64,000 nt of DNA from Knoellia subterranea KCTC 19937 (lineage in GTDB: Bacteria > Actinomycetota > Actinomycetes > Actinomycetales > Dermatophilaceae): NCBI RefSeq assembly GCF_000768685.1, contig NZ_AVPK01000003.1, positions 291,890-355,889 on the forward strand, in the 5' to 3' direction. The notes beneath the pieces are model-generated. The model did not search any database, had not been told where the DNA came from, and saw nothing but the letters and a program-made list of their open reading frames with translations. The translations under genes and the position numbers were made by a program. Each line of letters begins with the position of its first letter. The stretch's first letter is position 1. Of this stretch, positions 26,860 to 35,506 are shown one piece after another.

Positions 26860-27587
26860 CTAAAGCAGTGCCGACGTGGTGGCAGAGGCGAATCTCAGGG
26901 CGGCGTCGAGGCGGAGGAGTTGTTCGGGGTCGCAGCGAGCGGACGGCATTGAGATGGAGAGGCCAGCGACGGCTTGACCTGATGAGTCGCGAACTGCTCG
27001 GCCGGTGGCAACGACGCCTTTCTCGGAAATTCCGCGGTTGACTGCCAGACCTCGCGCACGGATCCGGGCAAGCCTGCGGAGCAAGCGCGGCACGGCAGGG
27101 CGCTCGGTCTCGCGGCCGGCATACCGTTCCGCTGAGGACAGCTCCTCCACCCTGGCATCACTCAGTTCAGCCAGCAGGATCTGCCCGCCCGTCACCCGAT
27201 GAGCCGGGAACACCATCCCTCCCGTGAACCCACCCGCAGCGCCTGCGGCGACTCCACCGAGGCGATGAACCGCGCAGTGTCCTCGGTGCGGATCGTCAGG
27301 TTCACCGTCTCACCGACCAGCGCCACCAGGTCGTGCATCGGCCCCAACGCTGCCGCCCGCAGAGCGGACGTCTCCGACGGCGAGTTCCCCGCCAGTTCAA
27401 GCACCGGCCCCGCCCGATACCCACGGTCGGCGTTCTGCACCGCGAAGTCGCGATAGACGAGCATCGCCAGCAGCCGGTGTGCCGTGGACCGCGCCACCCC
27501 CAACCGCTCAGCCGCCTCCGCCACCGTCAGCCCACCTTCGAGCTGCAGCCACGTCGCAAGCCGCAGCGCATGGTCGACGGAGGTCAC
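26860..27587 (-). pseudogene. IclR-family regulator, frameshifted
   Basis: Two overlapping frames together give one IclR protein of about 240 residues. The first (27587-27192) has the winged helix (LRLATWLQLEGGLTVAEAAERLGVARSTAHRLLAML) and the start of the ligand domain, and ends after VGSREGW. The second (27216-26860) continues with VFPAHRVTGGQILLAELSDARVEEL to the end of the ligand-binding domain (ISMPSARCDPEQL). One G appears to be missing in a G run of the coding strand near 27211. Either the gene is dead or the base is a sequencing slip. The divergent neighbour is a broken MFS transporter, its likely target. Confidence 0.85.
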
Positions 27588-27649
27588 GGCATTCGTGGGT
27601 TTGGGTCTTGAGCTTTCGCGCGCTCACGACCACCAGTCATGCACCAGCC

Positions 27650-27666
27650 ATTCTGCTAGGCAGAAT
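27650..27666. promoter_or_regulatory. Inverted repeat ATTCTGC-TAG-GCAGAAT, candidate IclR operator
   Basis: A perfect 17-base inverted repeat in the 119-bp gap between the divergent IclR pseudogene (start 27587) and the MFS pseudogene (start about 27707). Spacing to the transporter start is about 40 bases, fitting control of that promoter. It has survived although both flanking genes are broken. Assignment to IclR is inferred from position. Confidence 0.55.
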
Positions 27667-27706
27667 TTGCTGTTCCGCTTCACGGGACGAGCCCACTCTC
27701 GAACGC

Positions 27707-28100
27707 ATGGCAACGGCGCCCACCCCCACCCCACAGCCCATCCGAGTACGCCCGGCCTGGCTCGTGATCCCGCTCTGCTGGGTCATCGTGGTCTTCGACG
27801 GCTACGGACCTCATCGTCTACGGGACGACACATCCTCGATCCTCGCCGAGCCCGGTTGGGGCTACCACCGCCACCACCGCCGGCGTCATCGGGAATCTCG
27901 CGTTCCTCGGGATGCTCGTCGGGGCCCTGGCCCCCGGCCGCCTCGCCGACGCGCTCGGCCGCCGCCGCACGATCCTCTGGTGCATGCGTGGTTCTCGCTC
28001 TTCACAGCTCTTTGCTACGTCGCCCCGACGCTGAGACGTTCGGCGCCGGCATCGGCGCGGCGTTCGAGGGCCGTGCGGGGATCCCTGCTGATGGGTGCCA
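27707..28100 (+). pseudogene. MFS transporter fragment (aromatic acid:H+ symporter-like)
   Basis: Starts intact: MATAPTPTPQPIRVRPAWLVIPLCWVIVVFDGY. Reading then has to change frame to continue with DLIVYGTT, back to SSILAEPGWG, and again for TAGVIGNLAFLGMLVGAL-type sequence ending GRLADALGRRR, the MFS motif A between helices 2 and 3. A further shift gives WFSLFTALCYVAPT. About a quarter of a 12-helix protein remains, with at least three frameshifts and no later helices. FDGYDLIVYG-type N-termini belong to the AAHS (benzoate/4-hydroxybenzoate) branch. It is dead. Confidence 0.8.
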
Positions 28101-28128
28101 CGTCTGAGGACTGCGGGATGATCACCGC

Positions 28129-28569
28129 ATGACCGTGGACGTGCAGGTGGAGATCGTTATCGACCGCCCCATCGCCGAGGTGGCCGCGTACGCAGGCGAC
28201 CCGAGCAACGCCCCCGAGTGGTACTCCAACATCACCTCGGTGGTCTGGCAGACGCCACCGCCCGTCGCAGTCGGCTCGACCATGGACTTCGTCGCCCAGT
28301 TCCTCGGTCGCACCCTCTCCTACACCTACCGCGTCGTCGAGCTCGAGCCCCAGCGCCGACTGGTGATGCGGACGACCGACGGCCCCTTCCCGATGGAGAC
28401 GACCTACGCCTGGACCGAGGTCGGCGAGACGCGAACCCGCATGACGCTGCGCAACCGCGGTGAACCTGCCGGGTTCGCGAGGCTCACCGCGCCCATGGTC
28501 GAGCGCGCCATGCGACGTGCGACGACGAAGGACCTCGAGAGGCTCAAGGAGCTTGTCGAGAACCGATAG
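28129..28569 (+). CDS. SRPBCC (polyketide cyclase/START-like) protein
   Basis: A 146-residue protein of the SRPBCC superfamily: IVIDRPIAEVAAYAGDPSNAPEWYSNITSVVW at the N-terminus, a beta-rich core (GSTMDFVAQFLGRTLSYTYRVVELEPQRRLVM), and the long C-terminal helix (VERAMRRATTKDLERLKELVENR). The fold has a deep hydrophobic pocket for lipids or polyketides; the ligand is unknown. It starts about 30 bp after the remnants of the MFS gene. The gene itself looks intact and GC-rich. Confidence 0.82.
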   Translation: MTVDVQVEIVIDRPIAEVAAYAGDPSNAPEWYSNITSVVWQTPPPVAVGSTMDFVAQFLGRTLSYTYRVVELEPQRRLVMRTTDGPFPMETTYAWTEVGETRTRMTLRNRGEPAGFARLTAPMVERAMRRATTKDLERLKELVENR

Positions 28570-28680
28570 GTCATCAGCCCGTCGCGAGGGTCGGGGCCAG
28601 CCCGGGCCCCGTCCGACGGGCTCGCCCACCCGGAGGGTTGCCGGACCGTCACCGATGCTGGGTTACTGGTTTGGTGCCGC

Positions 28681-30126
28681 GTGTCCCCCAGCCGGGGTGA
28701 CACCGCCCAGATCGACGATGTCTCCGAATGCGACGCACGCCCATGCTCCAGTGCGCGCAGGAGGAGTCATGCACCACCCACGTCGTCGTACGCCGCAGTT
28801 CTCACAGCGGTCGGGGCCCTGCTCGGCGCCCTCGGCACGTCGAGTGCCACCGCCGCCGCTCCACTGTCGACCGACAGCAGCGAGGTCGTCCACTGGAACC
28901 AGGTCGCGGCGAGCACGCTCGGAGCGATCCCCGGTCCCGACGGCGGTGCGCCGCCCGCGTTCCAGATCAACATGGGCATGGTGCAGGGCGCCGTCTATGA
29001 CGCGGTCAACGCGATCGGACGAGTGACGTACCGTCCCTACAAGCTCGAGACCCGGACGGGAGCGCGAGCCTCCGAGGACGCGGCAACCGCCACTGCGGCA
29101 TACGACGTCATCACGTGGCTGCTCTCCACGGCACCGGAGCGGGTGCCCTTCCCCACGCGGGCCGCGCTGATGGGCACGGTGAACTCGGCCTACGACGCCT
29201 CGCTCGACGCCATTCCCAACAACGCCTTCAAGCGTCAGGGTGTGGCCGTCGGCCACGCGGCGGCGGCGGCCATGCGCGCCGCGAGGGAGGGTGACGGCCG
29301 CTTCGGACCGTCAGCGTGGGTGTCGAACACGGCTGCAGGACACTGGCAACCGCTCGTCGTCAACGGCGCACCCGCACTCGACCCGACCCCGTGGGCGGGC
29401 AACGTCACGCCGTTCCTGATGACGAGCCCCTCGCAGTTCCGGTCGGCGCCGCCGCCCGCCCTGGGCAGCATGCAGTGGGCCAACGAGTTCAACGAGGTCA
29501 TGGCGCTCGGCAGGGGCACGGACTCGACCCGCACCGACTTCCAGACCTACATCGCTAGGTGGTGGCAGAGCGCACCGGTCTTCAGCTGGAACGAGGTGGC
29601 CCGACAGCTCATCACCCGGGCCGGTCTCAACGCCGAGGACAGCGCCCGCCTGCTGGCGCTGCAGAACATGGCCGGCGCAGACGCCGCCATCAACTGCTGG
29701 AACGACAAGTACCACTTCGACTTCTGGCGGCCGTGGAACGCGATCCCCGCTGACGCCACCCACGACGACGACAACCCGCTGACCCAGGAGGACCCGACAT
29801 GGACCGCCCTCATCACTGCGCCCTACCCGGAGTGGACCTCGGGACACAACTGCCTCGACGCCTCGCACGCCCTGGTGCTGCGGGCCTGGTTCGGTGACGA
29901 CCCCGTCGGCGGACCGTTCCAGATCACGAGCACGGCAACGAACCACGGCGGTGCCGCCGTCCGCACGTTCGACACGTTCACCCAGCCGCTCACCGAGCTC
30001 ATCGAGGCGCGGATCTGGGCAGGTCTGCACTACCGCAGCGCCGACGTGGCCGGGCAGCTCCTGGGCCGCAACGTGGCGAGCTCCGGCATGGCGCACTACC
30101 TCCAGCCCGTGGGATCCGGTGGGTGA
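28681..30126 (+). CDS. Secreted vanadium-dependent haloperoxidase/PAP2-type enzyme
   Basis: A protein of the vanadium chloroperoxidase superfamily. Vanadate/phosphate-site motifs: KYHFDFWRPW (Lys and Arg), PEWTSGHN (the P-x-x-SGH box with catalytic His), and ARIWAGLHYRSAD (Arg and His of the last box). Typical members oxidise halides or act as acid phosphatases. A hydrophobic signal-like segment (AAVLTAVGALLGALGTSSATAAA) lies near codon 38, so the protein is probably exported. The open frame begins at GTG 28681 without ribosome binding site; a strong one (AGGAGG, 28759) precedes ATG 28769, but that ATG is in another frame (see findings). A terminator hairpin follows. Confidence 0.85.
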   Translation: MSPSRGDTAQIDDVSECDARPCSSARRRSHAPPTSSYAAVLTAVGALLGALGTSSATAAAPLSTDSSEVVHWNQVAASTLGAIPGPDGGAPPAFQINMGMVQGAVYDAVNAIGRVTYRPYKLETRTGARASEDAATATAAYDVITWLLSTAPERVPFPTRAALMGTVNSAYDASLDAIPNNAFKRQGVAVGHAAAAAMRAAREGDGRFGPSAWVSNTAAGHWQPLVVNGAPALDPTPWAGNVTPFLMTSPSQFRSAPPPALGSMQWANEFNEVMALGRGTDSTRTDFQTYIARWWQSAPVFSWNEVARQLITRAGLNAEDSARLLALQNMAGADAAINCWNDKYHFDFWRPWNAIPADATHDDDNPLTQEDPTWTALITAPYPEWTSGHNCLDASHALVLRAWFGDDPVGGPFQITSTATNHGGAAVRTFDTFTQPLTELIEARIWAGLHYRSADVAGQLLGRNVASSGMAHYLQPVGSGG

Positions 30127-30149
30127 CCGCCTCTGATCCGTATGCCGCG

Positions 30150-30180
30150 CGACGGGGTCCGCTTCCAGCGGGCCCCGTCG
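30150..30180 (+). terminator. Terminator hairpin after the haloperoxidase gene
   Basis: CGACGGGGTCCGC (30150-30162), loop TTCCA, GCGGGCCCCGTCG (30168-30180), one G-T-type mismatch. It lies 24 bases past the stop. The following sequence (TCGTGCTC) has few T residues, so efficiency is uncertain. Confidence 0.6.
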
Positions 30181-30226
30181 TCGTGCTCACCGAGCGCCGG
30201 TCGCAGACCCGGCCCTCGAGTCGCGG

Positions 30227-30415
30227 CTAGTCGAACGCCTGACCGGCGGCAGCCTTGCGCTCGGCGCGGTTCTGCGCGAGCAGGTCGCGCAGCTCCGGGT
30301 CGGACTGCACGAGGTAGACGAGACCGCAGTTGTGCGGCCCGTCCGCCCCCGGGAAGCACAGACTGCACGGGTCGCCCGGCCGGATCGGGCAGGCCGGTTG
30401 TGGACGTCGGGACAT
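30227..30415 (-). CDS. Small cysteine-containing protein (DUF6767-like)
   Basis: A 62-residue protein, MSRRPQPACPIRPGDPCSLCFPGADG, then PHNCGLVYLVQSDPELRDLL and a basic C-terminal helix. Four cysteines (C9, C17, C20, C30) could bind a metal. I associate it with DUF6767, a small actinobacterial family of unknown role; that match is from memory. ATG at 30415 is preceded by GCAGGAGG, so this start is preferred over longer in-frame ones that run into the divergent phospholipase region. Confidence 0.75.
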   Translation of the reverse strand: MSRRPQPACPIRPGDPCSLCFPGADGPHNCGLVYLVQSDPELRDLLAQNRAERKAAAGQAFD

Positions 30416-30560
30416 GGCACCTCCTGCTCCACCCACGCTAAAGAGAAGTGCGCGAGCCGACCCGGGCCCTTCGTCCCGTTCTCTGCGACGCGCCGCCGCC
30501 AGACCTCGCGAACCCGCCCGCCCATCGGCTCCGCCCCATCCCAGTCCGCCGGCTGACAGA

Positions 30561-32025
30561 GTGACGTGGGTGAGCGAGTGGTTCCTCCCCACCTCGGAGC
30601 GGCCGTGGACGGCCGGGAACCTCGTCGTCCCCCGGGTCCACGGAGCCGGCTACTTCGCCCGGCTGCTCGAGCTCGTCGAGGCGACCACCAACGGCGACCG
30701 GATCTTCCTCACCGACTGGCGCGGCGACGCCGACGAGCGCCTCACCGCCGACGGCCCGACCGTCGCCGACCTCCTGAAGTCAGCGGCCCACCGCGGCGTC
30801 GAGGTCCGCGCCCTTCTGTGGCGCTCGCACCCCGGCCGGCTCAACAGCGAGGAGAACAACGAGCTCGGTCAGGTCATCAACGAGGCCGGCGGCGAAGCCC
30901 TTCTCGACGAGCGGGTGCGCCGCGCCGGGTCGCACCACCAGAAGCTCGTCGTCGTCCGCTTCAAGGGCCGGCCACAGGACGACGTCGCCTTCGTGGGCGG
31001 CATCGACCTCTGCCACGGCCGACGCGACGACGCCGACCACCACGGCGATCCGCAGGCACCGCCGCTCGACGAGCGCTACGGTCCGACCCCGCCCTGGCAC
31101 GACGCGATGGCCGAGATCCGCGGACCGGCCGTGGCCGACGTTCTCGAGACGTTCGCCGAGCGCTGGGACGACCCGACCCCGCTCGACCACCGCAACCCCT
31201 ACCGGGCGGTGCACCACCGCATCGTGCGCATGCCACGTCACCCCGAGCCGCTGCCGCAGCGCTGGGACTCGCCGCCGGAGGCAGGCCCGCACCAGGTCCA
31301 GGTGCTGCGGACCTACCCACGCAAGCGGCCGGCATACCCGTTCGCCCCGGAGGGTGAGCGGTCGATCGCGCGCCTATACGCGGGCGTGCCAGCGGGCGCG
31401 TCGACTCATCTACATCGAGGACCAGTACTTCTGGTCCGACGTCGTCGCGGCAACCCTCGCCGAGGCGCTGCGACGCGAGCCGGAGCTGCAGGTCATCGGC
31501 GTCGTGCCGCGCTACCCGGAGGAGGACAACCGGGTCTGCGGCCCACCGATGATGTACGCGCAGCGACTCGCCTGGGACGCGCTGCACGAGGCGGGCGGTG
31601 ACAGGTTCGCGCTCTTCGACCTCGAGAACGCCGAGGGCACACCGATCTATGTCCACGCCAAGGTCTGCGTCGTCGACGACGAGTGGATGACCATCGGCTC
31701 CGACAACCTCAACCGCCGATCCTGGTCGCACGACTCGGAGGTCACCTGCGCCGTGGTCGACGAGGACGGAGAGCTGCCTCGCTCACTGCGGACCTCGCTC
31801 TGGGCCGAGCACCTCGGCCTGCCCGACGACGACCCGCGGCTGGCCGACCCCAGCACAGCCATGGAGCTGTGGACAGAGCGCGAGGGCGCCCCCGGTAGCC
31901 GCATCCACCGGCACGTCCCGCCCGTCCTGTCGCGGCGCACGCGCGCGTGGGCGCGACCGGCATACCTCGCGCTCTACGACCCGGACGGCCGGCCGCGCAG
32001 GCTCCGCGGGACGACCGACTTCTGA
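30561..32025 (+). pseudogene. Phospholipase D-family protein split by a frameshift
   Basis: Two frames together encode one PLD protein of about 487 residues. The first frame (from GTG 30561) has the first HKD motif (SHHQKLVVV, then GGIDLCHGR); near 31370 reading must switch, and the second frame (to 32025) continues AYTRACQRARRLIYIEDQYFW with the second HKD motif (VHAKVCVVDDEW, GSDNLNRRSWSHDSE). The break is in a GC dinucleotide run: GCGCGC reads two bases short of an open frame. Both catalytic halves are otherwise well conserved, so recent loss, a sequencing slip, or slippage expression are all possible. Family members hydrolyse or transfer phosphatidyl groups at the membrane. Confidence 0.82.
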
Positions 32026-32154
32026 GCAGGGTCGGGGGAGGGTGAGCCCACCCGGGCCGTGGGTCCGTGGCACCGACGGTGCCGACGGACCATCGACGCA
32101 TACCCCTGCTTGGGTCGACACTGGAGGCGACTTCGATGTCAGGAGGTTCGGGCG

Positions 32155-32316
32155 ATGAAGAACATGCGATGCCTCATGGGACGCCACACTTGGGAGCGAC
32201 ACGTCACCCCCGGCATGGGTGGACCGAGCGCGGTCTTCCACACCTGCAGTCGGTGCGGCACCGAGAAGCCGGTGCACGAGCCCGCGAAGTACCTCTCGCG
32301 CGTGATCCCCGGCTGA
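32155..32316 (+). CDS. Small zinc-ribbon-like protein
   Basis: A 53-residue protein: MKNMRCLMGRHTWERH at the start, and HTCSRCGTEKPVHEP with a CxxC knuckle in the middle. C6, H11 and the later CxxC could form a zinc site. Ribosome binding site AGGAGG (32141-32146) lies nine bases before the ATG. Similar short proteins occur widely in actinobacteria; I know no function. Confidence 0.65.
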   Translation: MKNMRCLMGRHTWERHVTPGMGGPSAVFHTCSRCGTEKPVHEPAKYLSRVIPG

Positions 32317-32348
32317 CCCGGCCCACCGTCCGCAGTCCAAACCACGAC

Positions 32349-32372
32349 GTATGCCGGTCGCTCACGGCATAC
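32349..32372. repeat. Head-to-head pair of GTATGCCG octamers in an intergenic region
   Basis: GTATGCCG (32349-32356) and CGGCATAC (32365-32372) form an inverted repeat with an eight-base spacer, in the 160-bp gap between the small zinc-ribbon gene and the Hcp-like gene. It is the only such close inverted pair in the window. It could form a hairpin in RNA or a bipartite protein site. Confidence 0.7.
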
Positions 32373-32475
32373 GGCAATCGTCACGTCGGCGACCCGAGCG
32401 ACACGAGGCGTTGACACGACTGGCGCGCGGGCGTCACCGTGGGCGAAGCGTCAACGCCCACTCGGGGAGGCCGTC

Positions 32476-32949
32476 ATGTCCACGTCGATCTTCGTCCGCA
32501 TCGACTCGATCAAGGGGGAGTCGCGCGAGCGCGGCCACGAGGACGAGATCGAGGCGGTGTCGTGGTCGTGGGGCGTCGCCCAGGCGACGGGCGCGGGTGC
32601 CGCCGGGCGCGGTGCCGGCCGGGTGGGGCGACCGACGTTCTCGGAGTTCACCTTCGCGCACCACCTCGACGCCGCCTCGCCGCTGCTTCTGAAGGCCTGC
32701 GCGACCGGGCAGCGCGTCCCGAAGGCGCGGGTCACGGTGCGCAGGGCGGGTCACGGGCAGCACGACTTCCTCGTCATCGACCTCACCGAGGTGGGGGTGG
32801 CGAGCGTCGCCACCGCGATCGACACCAATGCCACCCACGAGGTCGTCGTCCTCACCTTCGCGAAGGTCAGCCTCGACTACGTCCCTCAGGGAGCGGACGG
32901 CCGGCCCGAGCCCGCCATCCGCTTCACCCACGACCTCAGGACGCGCTGA
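32476..32949 (+). CDS. Hcp1-family protein (type VI secretion tube-like), orphan
   Basis: A 157-residue protein with the Hcp opening STSIFVRIDSIKGESRERGHEDEIEAVSWSWG, the FTFAHHLDAASPLLLKACATG central segment and the VVLTFAKVSLDYVPQ C-terminal strands. In Gram-negative bacteria Hcp hexamers stack into the T6SS tube. No other T6SS gene (VipA/B, VgrG, ClpV, membrane complex) is present in this window, and Gram-positive bacteria lack the system, so its role must differ. Orphan Hcp-like genes are known in actinobacteria. Ribosome binding site GGGGAGG precedes ATG. It overlaps the convergent helicase gene by 14 bases. Confidence 0.85.
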   Translation: MSTSIFVRIDSIKGESRERGHEDEIEAVSWSWGVAQATGAGAAGRGAGRVGRPTFSEFTFAHHLDAASPLLLKACATGQRVPKARVTVRRAGHGQHDFLVIDLTEVGVASVATAIDTNATHEVVVLTFAKVSLDYVPQGADGRPEPAIRFTHDLRTR

Positions 32950-35326
32950 ACGGACTGAAGGGGCTGAACGGGCTCACACTCGGCGCGGCCAGCGGTGCGG
33001 CCGTCGCCTCGGCGGCAGCGTCACCCGCCGGACCCGAGACCCCGGTTCCAGCAGCCGACGTCGCGTTCTCCTTCTCGAGCGCGTCGGTGAGCAGCGACAC
33101 GAGCGCCTCGAGCTGGACGTCCGCCGACGACCCGACCTCCTCATCGGACCCGTCGAGCGCCCGAGCAGCCAAGCCAGCCTTGTCGTCGATCAGCTGCGCC
33201 AACTGCGAGTCGATCGTCTGCGCCGCGATGATCCGCCACGCCGTGACCGGCTCGGTCTGGCCGATGCGGTGCACGCGGTCGATGGCCTGGGTCTGCTCGG
33301 CCGACGTCCACGACAACTCGGCCAGGACGACGTTGGACGCCACCTGGAGGTTGAGACCAACACCCGCCGCGGTCAGCGAGCAGACGATGACCGAGACCGA
33401 CGGGTCCTCGAGGAACGCCTCGATGTTCGCCTTGCGCACCTTCGGCGTCTGGTCGCCGCGGATCGAGGCGTAGCCGATGTCGCGCTTGGCGAACGTCGCC
33501 TCGGCCACGTCCATGACGTCGAGGTGCTTGGCGAAGAAGACGACCTTGCCGACGTTGCGCGCGAGCTGTGCGGCGTAGTCGGCGGCGAGTTCGGCCTTGG
33601 CCTGGCCGATCTTGCGCATGAGGGTGAAGACGTTGTCGCCCTTGTCGACGCCGTTGCCGGTGTTCTTGAGCTCGGCAGCAGCCACGCGTCGCACCAGCCC
33701 GAGGTCGATGCCATCGACGAACGCGCCCGAGTCCGCGCCGCCGCCCACACCGCTGAGCGACGTCGCCTGCGCACGCGCCGCCAAAGTCGACTCGTAGCGC
33801 TCGACCAGCCGCGCCGCCAGCTCCGCCTCGGCCGCCCGGATCGAGCGACCCATCGCACCATCGAGCTCGACCGGGAGGTCGGCCACGCGACGGGCCGGGA
33901 TGTCCGCAGCCACGTCGACCTTGCGCCGGCGCACGATCCCCTGGTTGATGACGGCCGTGCGGGCTGCCGAATAGAAGCCCGGATCGGACGGCGCAAGCCC
34001 CGTCGCCTCGAGCGCGGCCATGAGCGCGGGCCGCGGCTTCTTGTCGTCGATCCAACCGAGGAACTGCCAGATCGCCCGGAAGTCCTCGATGTCGTTGATG
34101 AGCGGCGTACCCGTCAGCGCCATGAACAGCGCCCGCGGGATGCGCTCGCGGATGCGTTCGGACAGCGCCAGCACGTGCTGCGACCGCTGCGACGTCTTGT
34201 TCTTGATGAAGTGCGCCTCGTCGACGACCATGCCGCGGAAGCCGTGCGACCCGAGCCAGCCGACGTGCCGATCGAGGATCTCGTAGTTGACGATGACGAT
34301 GTCCGCGAAGCCGTCGATCGAGTCGCCGTCACCGTGGACGACGGTCGCCGTCCGCCGCGGCGTCCACAGCGCCGCCTCGTGTGCCCAGTTGGCCTTGACG
34401 ACGTTGGGCACGACGACGAGCAGCGGGAACGCGTCGGCCGCATTCGCGGCGAGCAGCGCCTGCGCCGTCTTGCCGAGACCCGGCTCGTCGGCGAGCAGGA
34501 ACGTCCGGTGCCCGTCCGCCGCGGCACCGACAAGTTCGGCCTGGTGCGGCATGAGCACCAGGTCCTTGATGCCGTGCACGACCTCGGACGCCTCGGGCAG
34601 CGGCATCGACGTCGCGTCACCGCCGTACTCGAACGACCGGAACAGCGGGCTCAACAGCTCCCAGCTCGCGAGTCGGTTCGTCGCCGGGCGCGGCGTACGC
34701 GCCGCCGAGAAGTCCGGCGCGAGGAACGGATTGGCCAGCTGGCGCGCGATGACCGTCGCGGGGACGGCGCGTCGGGTCGCCACGGCGGGCAGCTCACCCG
34801 ACTCGGCCTCGGGCTCCGGCTCGGGCTCCTCCTCGACCTCACGCCCGGCCGCGCGGAGCATGTCGTTGCGCATGCTCGCGGCCGTCGGCGACACGGTGGC
34901 ACCGTCGGCGAGCAGCGCGAGCAGTGAGGTGTCGCGCGCAGCGGTCTTCGCGAGAATCGTCGCGATGCCGTCGAGCCGCGTCATGACGTTCGTACGCTCG
35001 GCCTCGGAGATGGTCGCGTCGGTCTTGACCCGCGCCCTTTCCTCCCGCACCAGAAGAGCAACCACTTGGTATGCCGTCCGCTGCGTCGGGCGGATCTTCC
35101 CCCGTTGCGCTGCCGCTTCCACCTGACGAACCGTCTTCGCGAGGACGGGGATGATGCCCTCGCCGTCGCGGGGGTCACGGGTGTCGGAACGACGTCGATC
35201 GCGCGACGATGCCTGCGTGGCACCGCCTCGTCGAGCTGCTCGCTGAGCCAAGCGAATCCTTCTTCGTCTCGGACACGGTGCGTGCCTGCGCAGGCAGACC
35301 CGGCGACCGTGTGAGGGGCGACGCAC
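32936..35326 (-). CDS. SNF2-family DEAD/DEAH-box helicase; N-terminus uncertain
   Basis: A two-lobed SWI/SNF ATPase. Lobe 1: Walker A DEPGLGKT, motif II VVDEAHFIKN, motif III ALTGTP. Lobe 2: VVFFAKHLDVMDVAE, CSLTAAGVGLNLQ (motif V) and DRVHRIGQ (motif VI). An acidic stretch (EEEPEPEPEAESGE) precedes lobe 1. These enzymes move along or remodel DNA-protein complexes and many belong to repair or defence. The first 45 codons of the annotated frame are low-quality, while plausible protein-like sequence upstream is spread over two other frames (to about 35442), so the true N-terminus is probably broken by indels. The ATPase core is intact. Confidence 0.8.
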   Translation of the reverse strand: MRRPSHGRRVCLRRHAPCPRRRRIRLAQRAARRGGATQASSRDRRRSDTRDPRDGEGIIPVLAKTVRQVEAAAQRGKIRPTQRTAYQVVALLVREERARVKTDATISEAERTNVMTRLDGIATILAKTAARDTSLLALLADGATVSPTAASMRNDMLRAAGREVEEEPEPEPEAESGELPAVATRRAVPATVIARQLANPFLAPDFSAARTPRPATNRLASWELLSPLFRSFEYGGDATSMPLPEASEVVHGIKDLVLMPHQAELVGAAADGHRTFLLADEPGLGKTAQALLAANAADAFPLLVVVPNVVKANWAHEAALWTPRRTATVVHGDGDSIDGFADIVIVNYEILDRHVGWLGSHGFRGMVVDEAHFIKNKTSQRSQHVLALSERIRERIPRALFMALTGTPLINDIEDFRAIWQFLGWIDDKKPRPALMAALEATGLAPSDPGFYSAARTAVINQGIVRRRKVDVAADIPARRVADLPVELDGAMGRSIRAAEAELAARLVERYESTLAARAQATSLSGVGGGADSGAFVDGIDLGLVRRVAAAELKNTGNGVDKGDNVFTLMRKIGQAKAELAADYAAQLARNVGKVVFFAKHLDVMDVAEATFAKRDIGYASIRGDQTPKVRKANIEAFLEDPSVSVIVCSLTAAGVGLNLQVASNVVLAELSWTSAEQTQAIDRVHRIGQTEPVTAWRIIAAQTIDSQLAQLIDDKAGLAARALDGSDEEVGSSADVQLEALVSLLTDALEKENATSAAGTGVSGPAGDAAAEATAAPLAAPSVSPFSPFSPFSAS

Positions 35327-35506
35327 CGCCGAGCCGAGAGAACGGCATACCGGCCAAGAAACTGACGTGCGCCGGGTCGGTGTCGATCACGACCGAACAC
35401 GACCCCGCGGCCCCATGTCGCGGATGCGTCCTCGTCGAACAACGGGACGCACCCCCAAGGTTACGCGTTCCGGGCCGAAATGGCGCACTTCCGCCGTTCT
35501 GTGGTG

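Noticed and set aside
32828..34927. Long + strand open frame of about 700 codons
   Set aside because: It is antisense to the SNF2 helicase, has the Arg/Asp-rich composition of shadow frames in high-GC DNA, and shows no domain.
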